Below, one piece after another: positions 22,397-30,935 of a stretch of 34,225 nucleotides of DNA. The stretch spans positions 8,071-42,295 of the forward strand of contig PBPE01000032.1 of the NCBI GenBank assembly GCA_002724585.1. Reading direction: 5' to 3'. How positions within the stretch are numbered: position 1 is the first letter of the stretch; each line of letters begins with the position of its first letter. A program made the position numbers and the translations under genes. Origin of the DNA: Dehalococcoidia bacterium (GTDB taxonomy: Bacteria > Chloroflexota > Dehalococcoidia > Lucifugimonadales > UBA3495). The notes under the pieces were generated by a model. That model did not search any database and was not told the origin of the DNA. It saw nothing but the letters and a program-made list of their open reading frames with translations.

Positions 22397-23989
22397 TTAT
22401 TCCCACTCAATTGTTCCCGGAGGTTTGCTGGTGATGTCATATACCACTCTATTGACTCCGGTCACCTCATTGACAATCCGGCTGGATATCTGTGCCAATA
22501 GCTCATATGGCAAACGGACCCAGTCAGCTGTCATTGCATCGTCGCTAGAGACTGCCCGAATAGCACATACGTAACCGTATGTCCTAAAGTCACCCATTAC
22601 GCCGACGGTACGGTTATCACTTAACACGGCGAAGCTTTGCCAGATGTCCTCATACAACCCGGCGTTACGGATTTCTTCGAGTACTATGGCATCACATTCT
22701 CTGAGTATATCTAATTTATCTTTAGTGATATTTCCGATGATGCGTATTGCTAAACCCGGGCCAGGAAACGGCTGTCTATATACCATTTCGCGTGCGAGTC
22801 CGAGTTCAATACCTACATCTCTGACCTCGTCTTTGAAAAGGTATCGGAGAGGTTCCACCAGTTTCAATTTCATATCTTCCGGGAGACCGCCAACGTTATG
22901 ATGGGTCTTGATTCTGGCTGAAGCACGGTTATCTGGAGTCTCGCTCTCTATTACATCTGGATATAAGGTGCCTTGCGCCAGGTATTCTGCATACCTGACA
23001 TCTGACGATATTTCTTCAAACACCCTAATAAACTCTTCTCCAATAATTTTCCGTTTTTGTTCTGGATCTGTAATATCTTCTAGGCGCTCTATAAATCGGT
23101 CAGCGGCGTCTACATATATAAGGTTTAAACCTAAGTTGTTCTTGAAGGTGTTTTGTACTGCTTCTGCTTCACCTTTTCTAAGTAGTCCGTTGTTAACAAA
23201 GATGCACGTTAGTTGATCACCAATTGCTTTGTGGAGTAGCAAAGCGGTTACGGATGAGTCTACACCCCCTGACAGAGCACAGATTACATGGGCATCCCCG
23301 ACTTGGTCTTTTATTCTTGTAGTGCATTCTGAAACGAAATTTCCGGGGGTCCAATCCTGTTTACAGTGGCATACCTTCTGAAGGAAATTATCAAGTACAC
23401 TCATGCCAAGAGGGGTGTGTGCTACTTCCGGGTGAAACTGTAGAGCGAATATCTTGTTTCCATCTCCAATGGCTGCCATCGATGAGTTCTCTGTGTGCGC
23501 TAAAGGCGACAGGGTTTTAGGCAGTACTTCTACCTTGTCGCCGTGGCTCATCCATACTTCAAGAGATTCGGGAATCTTGTCGAAAAGAATACAGTCAGAT
23601 GTATCTTGACTTAGAATGGCGTGTCCGTACTCGCGTTTGGGACTTGGTGAGACTTTTCCGCCCATTTGGTGTACTAATGCCTGCATGCCATAGCATATGC
23701 CGAGTATAGGTAAATCACTTTTGAAAACCCATTCCGGTATTGTCGGTGCGGCTTCGTCGTATACACTCGATGGTCCACCCGATAGGATAATACCTTTGGG
23801 AGTTAGTCTGTTTGTAACCATCTCCCATGTTGATGAGGGAGATACCAGTTCGGAATAAACGTGGAGTTCACGGACTCGCCGGGCGATCAGGTGACTGTAT
23901 TGAGAACCGAAATCAATTACTACTATGCCTTCATCAGTTACTAGAGGCGACGCTACATTATCCACTGTACTTGCTTGCGAATATCCCAA
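22397..23989 (-). CDS. guaA: GuaA, GMP synthase (glutamine-hydrolysing)
   Basis: A 530-residue two-domain enzyme that aminates XMP to GMP. The glutaminase half starts IVVIDFGSQYSHLIARRVRE and has the nucleophile Cys in LGICYGMQALVHQMGG and the His-Glu pair in QFHPEVAHT. The ATP-pyrophosphatase half has the PP-loop ALSGGVDSSVTALL and ends in the dimerisation domain with the GTIEWE terminus. It has about 20 extra residues ahead of the usual start; TTG at 23987-23989 is used here, and a GTG (at Val9) is an in-frame alternative. It leads the leftward purine run. Confidence 0.97.
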   Translation of the reverse strand: MGYSQASTVDNVASPLVTDEGIVVIDFGSQYSHLIARRVRELHVYSELVSPSSTWEMVTNRLTPKGIILSGGPSSVYDEAAPTIPEWVFKSDLPILGICYGMQALVHQMGGKVSPSPKREYGHAILSQDTSDCILFDKIPESLEVWMSHGDKVEVLPKTLSPLAHTENSSMAAIGDGNKIFALQFHPEVAHTPLGMSVLDNFLQKVCHCKQDWTPGNFVSECTTRIKDQVGDAHVICALSGGVDSSVTALLLHKAIGDQLTCIFVNNGLLRKGEAEAVQNTFKNNLGLNLIYVDAADRFIERLEDITDPEQKRKIIGEEFIRVFEEISSDVRYAEYLAQGTLYPDVIESETPDNRASARIKTHHNVGGLPEDMKLKLVEPLRYLFKDEVRDVGIELGLAREMVYRQPFPGPGLAIRIIGNITKDKLDILRECDAIVLEEIRNAGLYEDIWQSFAVLSDNRTVGVMGDFRTYGYVCAIRAVSSDDAMTADWVRLPYELLAQISSRIVNEVTGVNRVVYDITSKPPGTIEWE

Positions 23990-24157
23990 CTAACCCTTAC
24001 CCCCTTCAGCCGTCTTTGTTCGCATGTATCTAGGAATGGAGTAAGGTATTATGCTTCAAATTGACATAATAATCTAGACCCATCCTTGGAATAAATCATC
24101 GGTTACGTGTGGCAAAATATCGACCCTTTTTATTCTACGTGCTAAACTCGTTCTGCT
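23990..24157. other. Divergent intergenic region between guaA and the tsaC-like gene
   Basis: 168 bases that must hold promoters for two long operons running in opposite directions. Rightward, TTGACA at 24061-24066 has no -10 at the normal spacing, and TATTCT (24131-24136) is a weak -10. Leftward, CATAAT (complement of 24048-24053) and TATTAT (complement of 24066-24071) are possible -10 boxes without good -35 partners. I see no hairpin, riboswitch or tRNA in it. Confidence 0.3.
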
Positions 24158-24814
24158 ATGGCATCAGTAGACTCTCTTTGTACTTTGCATGGATCAAAAT
24201 CTGAATGTGCCGACGAGATAAATCGTGCGGCCAATGTGATCTTGAATGGTGGGATAATAGTTTATCCAACAGATACCCTGTATGGCTTGGGAGCGGATAT
24301 TTTCAATGAAGACGCGCTTCTACGTATATACGATATCAAAGGCAGGCCTAATGACATGGCGTTGCCGGTTCTAGTAAATGGTTGGGAAATGGTGCAGTCG
24401 ATATCCTCAGAAGCAAATTTGATTGGTGAAAAACTAGCTGCTAGATTCTGGCCAGGTCAGCTTACTCAAGTAATACGAGCGAACGACAATTTATCTGCAA
24501 TTCTGACGGGAGGTAGGGGCACGATAGCCGTCAGGCAACCTGATCATTGGATAGCACAACAGATTATTGAACAGGTTGGTAATCCGATAGTCGGAACTAG
24601 CGCCAATTTTAGTGGGTTTCCAGATTTAGTTGAGCCTTCAAGTTTAGTTGATCAATTAGGTCATTTGGTGGACCATATAATAACTTGTGGTCCAAAACCA
24701 TTGGGGCTTGGATCTACTGTAGTTGACATAACGAGTGGGGAGCCCGCAGTTTTGAGGAAAACCTCTATCTCTGCAGAGGATATACAAGCGGTATTAGGGG
24801 AAATGGAGTCTTGA
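24158..24814 (+). CDS. TsaC/YrdC-family threonylcarbamoyl-AMP synthase
   Basis: A 218-residue Sua5/YciO/YrdC-domain protein. The family makes threonylcarbamoyl-AMP for the t6A37 modification of ANN-decoding tRNAs. Key blocks: GGIIVYPTDTLYGLGADIFN (about 31-50), KGRPNDMALPVLV (60-72), TIAVRQPDHW, GTSANFSGFPD and the GLGSTVVDIT block. It lacks the C-terminal Sua5 domain, so it is the short TsaC-like form. ATG 24158. It begins the long rightward run; its stop directly precedes the polyprenyl-synthase-like frame. miaA, another tRNA A37 modifier, lies farther along the same run. Confidence 0.92.
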   Translation: MASVDSLCTLHGSKSECADEINRAANVILNGGIIVYPTDTLYGLGADIFNEDALLRIYDIKGRPNDMALPVLVNGWEMVQSISSEANLIGEKLAARFWPGQLTQVIRANDNLSAILTGGRGTIAVRQPDHWIAQQIIEQVGNPIVGTSANFSGFPDLVEPSSLVDQLGHLVDHIITCGPKPLGLGSTVVDITSGEPAVLRKTSISAEDIQAVLGEMES

Positions 24815-24815
24815 G

Positions 24816-25826
24816 ATTTTTACGTTAGATAAATTACCTGAATATAGATCATCAGTTAACCAAGAATTGAAAGAATCATTCTCTGGGAGGGATGGTTTTC
24901 TATATGATCTGCTACGCTATCACCTAGGTTGGACTGATCAATATGGTCAAACACAAGATGTTCTGGTAGACATCGGATTTCAATCCATGTTGGCTCTTTC
25001 TATTGCTGATCTAATTTCAGATGATATAGATCCCGCGTTACCGGTAGCAGCTGCAGTGCAACTAATCTGTGATTTTATGGACGTACATGGAGAGGTGCAA
25101 GCTGGGAAACTGGGATCAGATTCGGAAAGACCCACGATTTGGTGGGTCTGGGGTCCTGCCCAGGCAATAAACGCAGGAGATGGTCTGCACGCACTCGCAA
25201 GGTCAGCCATGATGCGACTATCAACTCGACATATAGAACCTATAAAGATTCTAGAGGCAGTGCGATTACTGGACAGCACATGTTTGACCTTGTGTGAAGG
25301 TCAGTACATTGATTTGACGTTTCAAGATCAAGTAATGATAAAAACGTCCGATTACATGGAGATGGTTTCCAAAAAATCAGGAGCTCTGCCAGGTTGCGCC
25401 GCTAAATTAGGGGCTTTGGTGTCCGGTTTCGACCATGATACTTGTGTGGCAATTGAAGAATTTGGTATAAACCTAGGTGTTGCATGGCAGCTAAAGCGGG
25501 ATATAGATGGACTTTGGGGTGATTTAGGGACTGGTATAACTGCCGACAACTTATTGAACAAAAAAAAGACTTTGCCCCTCATCCATGCTCTAGAGACTGG
25601 GTCAGCAGCTATAAAACGTGAAATCACAGGGATTTATATGAAACGAGTCCTAGAACCATCAGATATATCCCGAGTTCTTGAACTGTTAGATGAAGTAAAC
25701 GCCAAAGGACATGCCTTGGCGGAGATGGACGAGATTTTAATCAAAGCTGGGGATAGTCTGGTGTCGTGTGGTATCGATAGAACTAAAAGCGACGAGCTTA
25801 TCGAGTGGGTCATTGCACATAAATAG
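24816..25826 (+). CDS. Degenerate polyprenyl diphosphate synthase-like protein
   Basis: An isoprenyl-synthase fold protein, 319 residues counted from the first canonical start, TTG 24867. Family blocks remain: RYHLGW (17-22), WGPAQAINAGDGLHALA (95-111), EGQYIDLTF (144-152), KSGALPGCAAKLGALVSG, and KKKTLP (232-237). Both Mg-binding aspartate motifs are damaged. The first, normally DDxxD after HIH/LIH, is GEVQA (75-79); the second is RDIDG (211-215) before LWGD. Prenyl transfer is therefore unlikely, or the chemistry has changed. The family's N-terminal LPEYRSSVNQEL segment lies upstream of the TTG in frame, with only ATT 24816 as start; GGAG is 7 bases before it. It sits between the tsaC-like gene and pgk. 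Confidence 0.75.
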   Translation: MFTLDKLPEYRSSVNQELKESFSGRDGFLYDLLRYHLGWTDQYGQTQDVLVDIGFQSMLALSIADLISDDIDPALPVAAAVQLICDFMDVHGEVQAGKLGSDSERPTIWWVWGPAQAINAGDGLHALARSAMMRLSTRHIEPIKILEAVRLLDSTCLTLCEGQYIDLTFQDQVMIKTSDYMEMVSKKSGALPGCAAKLGALVSGFDHDTCVAIEEFGINLGVAWQLKRDIDGLWGDLGTGITADNLLNKKKTLPLIHALETGSAAIKREITGIYMKRVLEPSDISRVLELLDEVNAKGHALAEMDEILIKAGDSLVSCGIDRTKSDELIEWVIAHK

Positions 25827-25869
25827 GACTGTATCCTGTTTCGGTCTGATTTAGGAGTTATCTTCACAT

Positions 25870-27066
25870 ATGCCAAAGAGAGCTTTAACTGATCTGGATG
25901 TTAAAGGTAAAAGAGTTCTTGTCAGGGTGGACTTCAATGTTCCGATTGAACAGGGAATTGATGCTATAGCGTTGTACGATCAGAGGTTAAGGTCAACTTT
26001 GCCCACCATAAAGTATCTTAGGGACCAATCTAGCATAGTGATACTATGTTCGCATTTAGGCCGTCCCAAAGGCGAAGTCGATGAAACGTTAAGGCTTGCT
26101 CCTATAGGTGATAGGTTGAGCCAGTTATTGGGTTGTCCCGTAACTAGCTTATCTGACTGCATCGGTGAGAAAGTTTCGACCCATATCAATGAACGGGTAC
26201 CTGGAGATGTTGTCCTTCTCGAGAATCTGCGTTTTCACCCAGGTGAGGAAAAAAACGAAGATGGGTTCATTAAATCATTAGCTAGCCTGGCCGATGTCTT
26301 CATAATGGACGCTTTTGCTGTAGCCCACAGAAGTCATGCGTCCGTTGTGGGTGTCACAAAACACTTACCATCAGCAATGGGACTGTTAGTAAAGAGAGAA
26401 GTAGATTCGATGAGTAAGGCCCTGGAGAATCCGGACACACCAATGGCAGCTCTAATGGGTGGGGCTAAAGTTAGCGATAAGATTTTGGTTATTGAGAATT
26501 TGCTTGATAGACTTGATCATTTGGTTATAGGTGGAGGTATGGCAGTAACTTTCTTGAGTGCTTGTAGGAAGCCAACCGGAGCCTCTAGAGTGGAAAGTGA
26601 TCGTATCGCATTTGCTAAATGGGTTATGGAAGAGTCAGGCAAACGGGACACAGAGGTTCACCTTCCTCAGGATTTAATAGTAGCCAGTGAATTCAGCGCG
26701 ACTCCATCACGTGTAGCTACGGTTGACCAAGGCGAGGTGCCCGATAACTGGTTCATTATGGATATTGGGCCGAAGTCCGCACAATCGTTTGCTAAAATTC
26801 TTGGACAATGCAAGACCATTATATGGAACGGCCCAATGGGAGTTTTTGAGATGGACAGTTACAAGCAAGGAACAGTCACAATTGGTAACACGATTGCTAA
26901 TATGCAGGGGGTTACTACAGTAGTCGGCGGCGGATCTACTGCAGAGGCTGTGGAATCCATGGGCATAACTGATAAATTGACACATGTATCTACTGGTGGC
27001 GGGGCATCACTTGAATTTCTTGAAGGGAAAGTACTGCCAGGCATAGATGCTTTGCCAGACAAGTAG
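25870..27066 (+). CDS. pgk: Phosphoglycerate kinase
   Basis: A 398-residue Pgk that converts 1,3-bisphosphoglycerate and ADP to 3-phosphoglycerate and ATP. Diagnostic blocks: VKGKRVLVRVDFNVP (10-24), ILCSHLGRPKGEVD, ENLRFHPGEEKN, DVFIMDAFAVAHRSHAS, the ADP-binding MGGAKVSDKILVIENLL, and GGGSTAEAVES near the end, which binds nucleotide phosphates. Normal monomer length. ATG with AGGAG 12 bases before it, somewhat far. It begins the glycolytic trio pgk-apgM-tpiA; 43 bases separate it from the polyprenyl-synthase-like gene. Confidence 0.98.
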   Translation: MPKRALTDLDVKGKRVLVRVDFNVPIEQGIDAIALYDQRLRSTLPTIKYLRDQSSIVILCSHLGRPKGEVDETLRLAPIGDRLSQLLGCPVTSLSDCIGEKVSTHINERVPGDVVLLENLRFHPGEEKNEDGFIKSLASLADVFIMDAFAVAHRSHASVVGVTKHLPSAMGLLVKREVDSMSKALENPDTPMAALMGGAKVSDKILVIENLLDRLDHLVIGGGMAVTFLSACRKPTGASRVESDRIAFAKWVMEESGKRDTEVHLPQDLIVASEFSATPSRVATVDQGEVPDNWFIMDIGPKSAQSFAKILGQCKTIIWNGPMGVFEMDSYKQGTVTIGNTIANMQGVTTVVGGGSTAEAVESMGITDKLTHVSTGGGASLEFLEGKVLPGIDALPDK

Positions 27067-27101
27067 AAAATAATCTTAGTGGAAGGGATAGTGGGTTAAA
27101 T

Positions 27102-28307
27102 ATGATAGACCTTGAACAATTGCATGATTGTTATGTGAAAACTGGTAGCAAAATAATACTTTTAGTAGTAGATGGTTTGGGAGGGCTAGCTCACCCCGAC
27201 ACGGGTAAATCTGAACTGGAAACTGCCAACATACCAAATCTAGATGCCATGGCGCAGGAAAGTGCGTGTGGTTTGACAACGCCGGTAATGCCCGGAGTCG
27301 CCCCTGGTAGTGGGCCCGGACACTTGGCTTTATTTGGGTACGATCCGCTTAAGTATCTGATTGGAAGAGGTGCATTGGAAGCACTTGGGATAGGTGTGGA
27401 ACTTTTGCCTGGAGATGTTGCAGCGCGTGGTAATTTCTGTACGGTTGATGACAACGAAATGCTTGTTGATCGCAGAGCAGGGCGTATTCCTACAAATTTA
27501 AGCGGCCCTCTATGTGAGCGGTTGAATGAAATCACAATTGACGGTGTTCAGGTTGATGTATTTCCGGTTCAAGATTATCGTTTTGTTCTGCGGTTAAGAG
27601 CTCCAGGTTTGTCTGAGGATATCAGTGAAACTGATCCACAGATTACAGGAGTCGAAGCTCTTAAAGTGAAATCTCTCTCGAATGGATCGGACAAAACAGT
27701 AAACATAGTCAATGAATTTGTCCAAAAGGCAAGGGATGTATTAAGAGAAGAAGAACGAGGTAACATGGTCTTACTTAGGGGATGGGCGCAGCTTCCTCAC
27801 TTGCCTGCTATGGGTGACGTCTATAAGTTAAATCCTGCTGCCGTGGCCGCATATCCTATGTATAGAGGATTGGCTACTGTGGCTCAGATGAAGGTTATTC
27901 CTACTGGCAAAACATTTTCTGATGAAGTCGATACTCTGTATCAAAACTATGAAGACCATGATTTCTTTTTTATACATTACAAACCAGCAGATGCTGCAGG
28001 TGAAGATGGAGATTTTGATGCGAAAGTTAAGACGTTAGAAGATTTAGATGAGCTGATACCGAGGTTGCGTAATCTAAATCCTGATGTATTTATGGTAGCT
28101 GGAGACCACTCTACTCCGGCTATTATGGCAGCGCATAGCTGGCATCCAGTTCCATTTATGCTTCATTCGGAGCTAACCAAAGGTGAGGGGATCTCTGGAT
28201 TCAATGAGACGGCCTGTAATCTAGGTGCGATTGGTCGTATACCAGCTACTAATATTATGCTACTAGCGCTATCACACTCTGGAAAACTCACAAAATTTGG
28301 ACCCTAG
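27102..28307 (+). CDS. apgM: Archaeal-type cofactor-independent phosphoglycerate mutase
   Basis: A 401-residue alkaline-phosphatase-superfamily phosphoglycerate mutase of the ApgM type, which interconverts 3- and 2-phosphoglycerate without 2,3-bisphosphoglycerate. Metal-binding Asp24 is in LVVDGLGG; the phosphoserine is expected at Ser70 in APGSGPGHLALFGYDP. The second metal cluster is seen in FIHYKPADAAGEDGDFDAK and VAGDHSTPAIMAAHSWHP. This form is the norm in archaea and is scattered in bacteria, including Chloroflexota. Start ATG 27102, 35 bases after pgk. It lies between pgk and tpiA. Confidence 0.94.
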   Translation: MIDLEQLHDCYVKTGSKIILLVVDGLGGLAHPDTGKSELETANIPNLDAMAQESACGLTTPVMPGVAPGSGPGHLALFGYDPLKYLIGRGALEALGIGVELLPGDVAARGNFCTVDDNEMLVDRRAGRIPTNLSGPLCERLNEITIDGVQVDVFPVQDYRFVLRLRAPGLSEDISETDPQITGVEALKVKSLSNGSDKTVNIVNEFVQKARDVLREEERGNMVLLRGWAQLPHLPAMGDVYKLNPAAVAAYPMYRGLATVAQMKVIPTGKTFSDEVDTLYQNYEDHDFFFIHYKPADAAGEDGDFDAKVKTLEDLDELIPRLRNLNPDVFMVAGDHSTPAIMAAHSWHPVPFMLHSELTKGEGISGFNETACNLGAIGRIPATNIMLLALSHSGKLTKFGP

Positions 28308-28321
28308 GCTGGCTGGGCGAA

Positions 28322-29077
28322 ATGGGTAGACGTATTGTAGTTGGTAACTGGAAAATGAATCAATCTCATCAAGAAGCGCTTGATTTGGCCTCTAAAGTCC
28401 AATCTGCTTGCGAAAATATATCTGAAGTGCACGTTATCTTGGCCCCTCCTTTTGTATCGTTAATTCCTATTAGAGATTGTCTATACGGTTCGAATATATC
28501 ACTAGCCGCCCAGAATATGTTTTACCAAGAGTCAGGGGCATATACAGGTGAGATATCCCCATTGATGCTTAAAGAAGTCTGTGACTATGTAATATTAGGG
28601 CATTCTGAGAGAAGGTCGATATTCCGCGAATGCAACGAGACAATAAATAAAAAAGTGATTGCGGCGTTGAAGCATGGTATTAGGCCGATCTTATGTGTGG
28701 GAGAGTCGTCACGAGACAGGCAATTAGGAGATTCCATAACTGCAGTCAAGTTGCAGATTGAAGAATCGTTACAAGGCCTGAGCCATGTGGGAGAGTTAAT
28801 GGTTGCTTATGAACCTGTATGGGCGATTGGGACAGGTGAATCAGCAAGCCCTGAGGTAATTGATACTATATCTTCGGAATGCATTCGTAGCACACTGGTA
28901 TCATTATTAGGAGACTCGGGGAAAGCGATTCCAATTTTGTATGGCGGTAGTGTTACTTCTCTAAACGTCGCAGAATTCCTGGATTGTGATCAGGTAGATG
29001 GAGTTCTTGTAGGAGGAGCTAGTCTCGATTACAAGCAATTTATCGATATTGTTAACCGATCCCAAGCTCCGGCCTAG
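28322..29077 (+). CDS. tpiA: Triosephosphate isomerase
   Basis: A 251-residue TIM barrel that interconverts dihydroxyacetone phosphate and glyceraldehyde 3-phosphate. The catalytic residues are visible: Lys11 in VGNWKMN, His94 in ILGHSERRS, and Glu164 in VAYEPVWAIGTG. The phosphate-binding LYGGSVTSLN and GVLVGGASLD close the barrel. Normal length. ATG 28322, only 14 bases after the apgM stop. The miaA start follows 13 bases after its stop, consistent with one transcript. Confidence 0.98.
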   Translation: MGRRIVVGNWKMNQSHQEALDLASKVQSACENISEVHVILAPPFVSLIPIRDCLYGSNISLAAQNMFYQESGAYTGEISPLMLKEVCDYVILGHSERRSIFRECNETINKKVIAALKHGIRPILCVGESSRDRQLGDSITAVKLQIEESLQGLSHVGELMVAYEPVWAIGTGESASPEVIDTISSECIRSTLVSLLGDSGKAIPILYGGSVTSLNVAEFLDCDQVDGVLVGGASLDYKQFIDIVNRSQAPA

Positions 29078-29090
29078 TGAGGTTGAGGCT

Positions 29091-30020
29091 ATGTCGGATT
29101 TGGTAGTTATACTTGGACCAACTGCTACAGGCAAAACAAAACTGGCTATAGAAATTGCTCTGGCTATAAATGGCGAGATTGTTAATGTCGACAGTCGACA
29201 GGTTTACCGTTTTATGGATATCGGGACCGCTAAGCCAACAAAGGATGAGTGCGCGAGTACACCCCATCATCTTATTGATATTTTGAATCCGGATGAAATG
29301 TATAGCGTTGGGAGCTTTATCGCCGATGCTGTACACACGATAAATCAAATCAGGGAACGGGGATCTGTTCCTATATTGGCCGGCGGGACAGGGCAATATA
29401 TCTGGGGTTTGCTTGAAGGGTGGAATGTTCCAATTGTGCCTCCCAGTGATTCGTTCCGCGCAGAAAAGGAAGCGCAGGTTGCCACGTATGGGTATCAGTT
29501 CTTGTATGATGAGCTACAGGACTTAGACCCCGAACGGGCATTTCAGATAGATCCGCGTAACGTAAGGAGAGTTATAAGAGCTCTGGAAATCATTCATATA
29601 GGAGGGATTAAACCTTCGGATGTGCCGTCAAGAAGAAACGAGAATTATGCTCCGTTGATAATAGGCCTGACAATGAACAGATCTGATTTGTATGCCAAGA
29701 TTGATGATCGAGTCGAGCAAATGATGGATATGGGCCTGCTAGAAGAAGTCAATAGCCTTAAGGAAATGGGATATTGTTTGGGAGAAGGGGCGCTCGACAG
29801 CCCAGGATATCGTGAACTTGGTGAATATTTAACTGATTCCTTGTCTCTAGTACAAGCAGTAGAGAAGACTAAATACCAAACACATAAACTAGCTCGACGG
29901 CAATATACATGGTTTAAGAAGGATGATCCTCGTATACATTGGCTGGACAGCAGTACTCCAGAGGTATTAGGTAAGGCAAAACGGTTGCTTTCTCAGACTT
30001 ATCCTCAAGCGTCACTATGA
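29091..30020 (+). CDS. miaA: tRNA dimethylallyltransferase
   Basis: A 309-residue MiaA, which prenylates A37 of tRNAs reading UNN codons, using dimethylallyl diphosphate. The P-loop is GPTATGKTK (9-17). The substrate loop VDSRQVYRFMDIGTAKP follows, then HHLIDILNPDE and the GGTGQYI block (106-112). DPRNVRRVIRALEI and the C-terminal KYQTHKLARRQYTWFKKD complete the set. ATG 29091 is chosen over in-frame upstream starts because GAGG lies 8 bases before it and the P-loop then sits at the normal distance. Confidence 0.97.
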   Translation: MSDLVVILGPTATGKTKLAIEIALAINGEIVNVDSRQVYRFMDIGTAKPTKDECASTPHHLIDILNPDEMYSVGSFIADAVHTINQIRERGSVPILAGGTGQYIWGLLEGWNVPIVPPSDSFRAEKEAQVATYGYQFLYDELQDLDPERAFQIDPRNVRRVIRALEIIHIGGIKPSDVPSRRNENYAPLIIGLTMNRSDLYAKIDDRVEQMMDMGLLEEVNSLKEMGYCLGEGALDSPGYRELGEYLTDSLSLVQAVEKTKYQTHKLARRQYTWFKKDDPRIHWLDSSTPEVLGKAKRLLSQTYPQASL

Positions 30021-30065
30021 TACAATTACGGTCTTCCCAGTTTATTTGTTCGGAGTGCATTCACA

Positions 30066-30908
30066 TTGAAATTTACGAAAATGCAAGGTGCTGGCAACGA
30101 TTATTTGTACATTGACGCACGTAATATGGAGAAGGATTGGGAGCGTCTAGCCATAGACATGAGTAATAGGCATTTTGGCGTAGGCAGTGATGGGATAATT
30201 CTGATCCAAACCTCCGATATAGCTGATTTGAAAATGCGGATGTTTAATGCTGATGGTTCTGAAGGTGAAATGTGTGGCAATGGTATAAGGTGCTTCGCGA
30301 AGTATTCTTTGGACAAGGGCATAATTCCCAATACCGAGGGAAACCTGCAGGTAGAGACGTTAGCTGGTATACGGGATATTGTACCTATAAGAGCAAATGG
30401 TGTCGTGGTAGCGGCACGAGTGTCTATGGGTAAACCTATATTTTGTCCAGCCGATGTTCCCGTAGTGCTCGATGCGGATTTTGTAAATCCTGTTACAAAC
30501 TACCCTGTGACTATTAGTGATCTCAATTTTGAAATGGGTTTTGTCTCAATGGGAAATCCTCATGCAGTGACGTTCATAGACCAGCCTGTACTGGATTTTC
30601 CCCTTCATAGCATCGGTCCGGTAGTTGAGAATCATGAGATGTTTCCTAGGAGAGTCAATTTCGAAATAGTCAATATAATTGACGAGAACCATTTGACAGC
30701 GCGGGTCTGGGAGAGAGGATCTGGAGAAACGATGGCCTGCGGAACTGGGGCATGTGGCATAGCTGTCGTATCTCGTTTGTTAGGGCACACCTCGGACAGG
30801 GTTAACATAACTCTGCCTGGCGGGATGTTGACTATTGAATGGGATGGTGTAGGGGAAGTATTTTTGGAAGGTCCTGCTGAGGAAGTGTTTACAGGAGACT
30901 GGGATTAA
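30066..30908 (+). CDS. dapF: Diaminopimelate epimerase
   Basis: A 280-residue DapF, which interconverts LL- and meso-diaminopimelate for lysine and peptidoglycan. The two catalytic cysteines are visible: Cys70 in GEMCGNGIRCFA and Cys225 in ETMACGTGACG. The N-terminus FTKMQGAGNDYLYID matches the family, as does MGNPHAVTF. The start is TTG 30066, preceded by GGAGTG about 8 bases upstream; the only other candidate, ATG at Met6, would cut into a conserved strand. It is followed by dapL after 27 bases. Confidence 0.97.
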   Translation: MKFTKMQGAGNDYLYIDARNMEKDWERLAIDMSNRHFGVGSDGIILIQTSDIADLKMRMFNADGSEGEMCGNGIRCFAKYSLDKGIIPNTEGNLQVETLAGIRDIVPIRANGVVVAARVSMGKPIFCPADVPVVLDADFVNPVTNYPVTISDLNFEMGFVSMGNPHAVTFIDQPVLDFPLHSIGPVVENHEMFPRRVNFEIVNIIDENHLTARVWERGSGETMACGTGACGIAVVSRLLGHTSDRVNITLPGGMLTIEWDGVGEVFLEGPAEEVFTGDWD

Positions 30909-30935
30909 AGTTATACATTTAGAAGGATTAGGCAA

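Noticed and set aside
24061-24066. TTGACA as promoter -35 for the tsaC-like operon
   Set aside because: No acceptable -10 lies 15-19 bases downstream.
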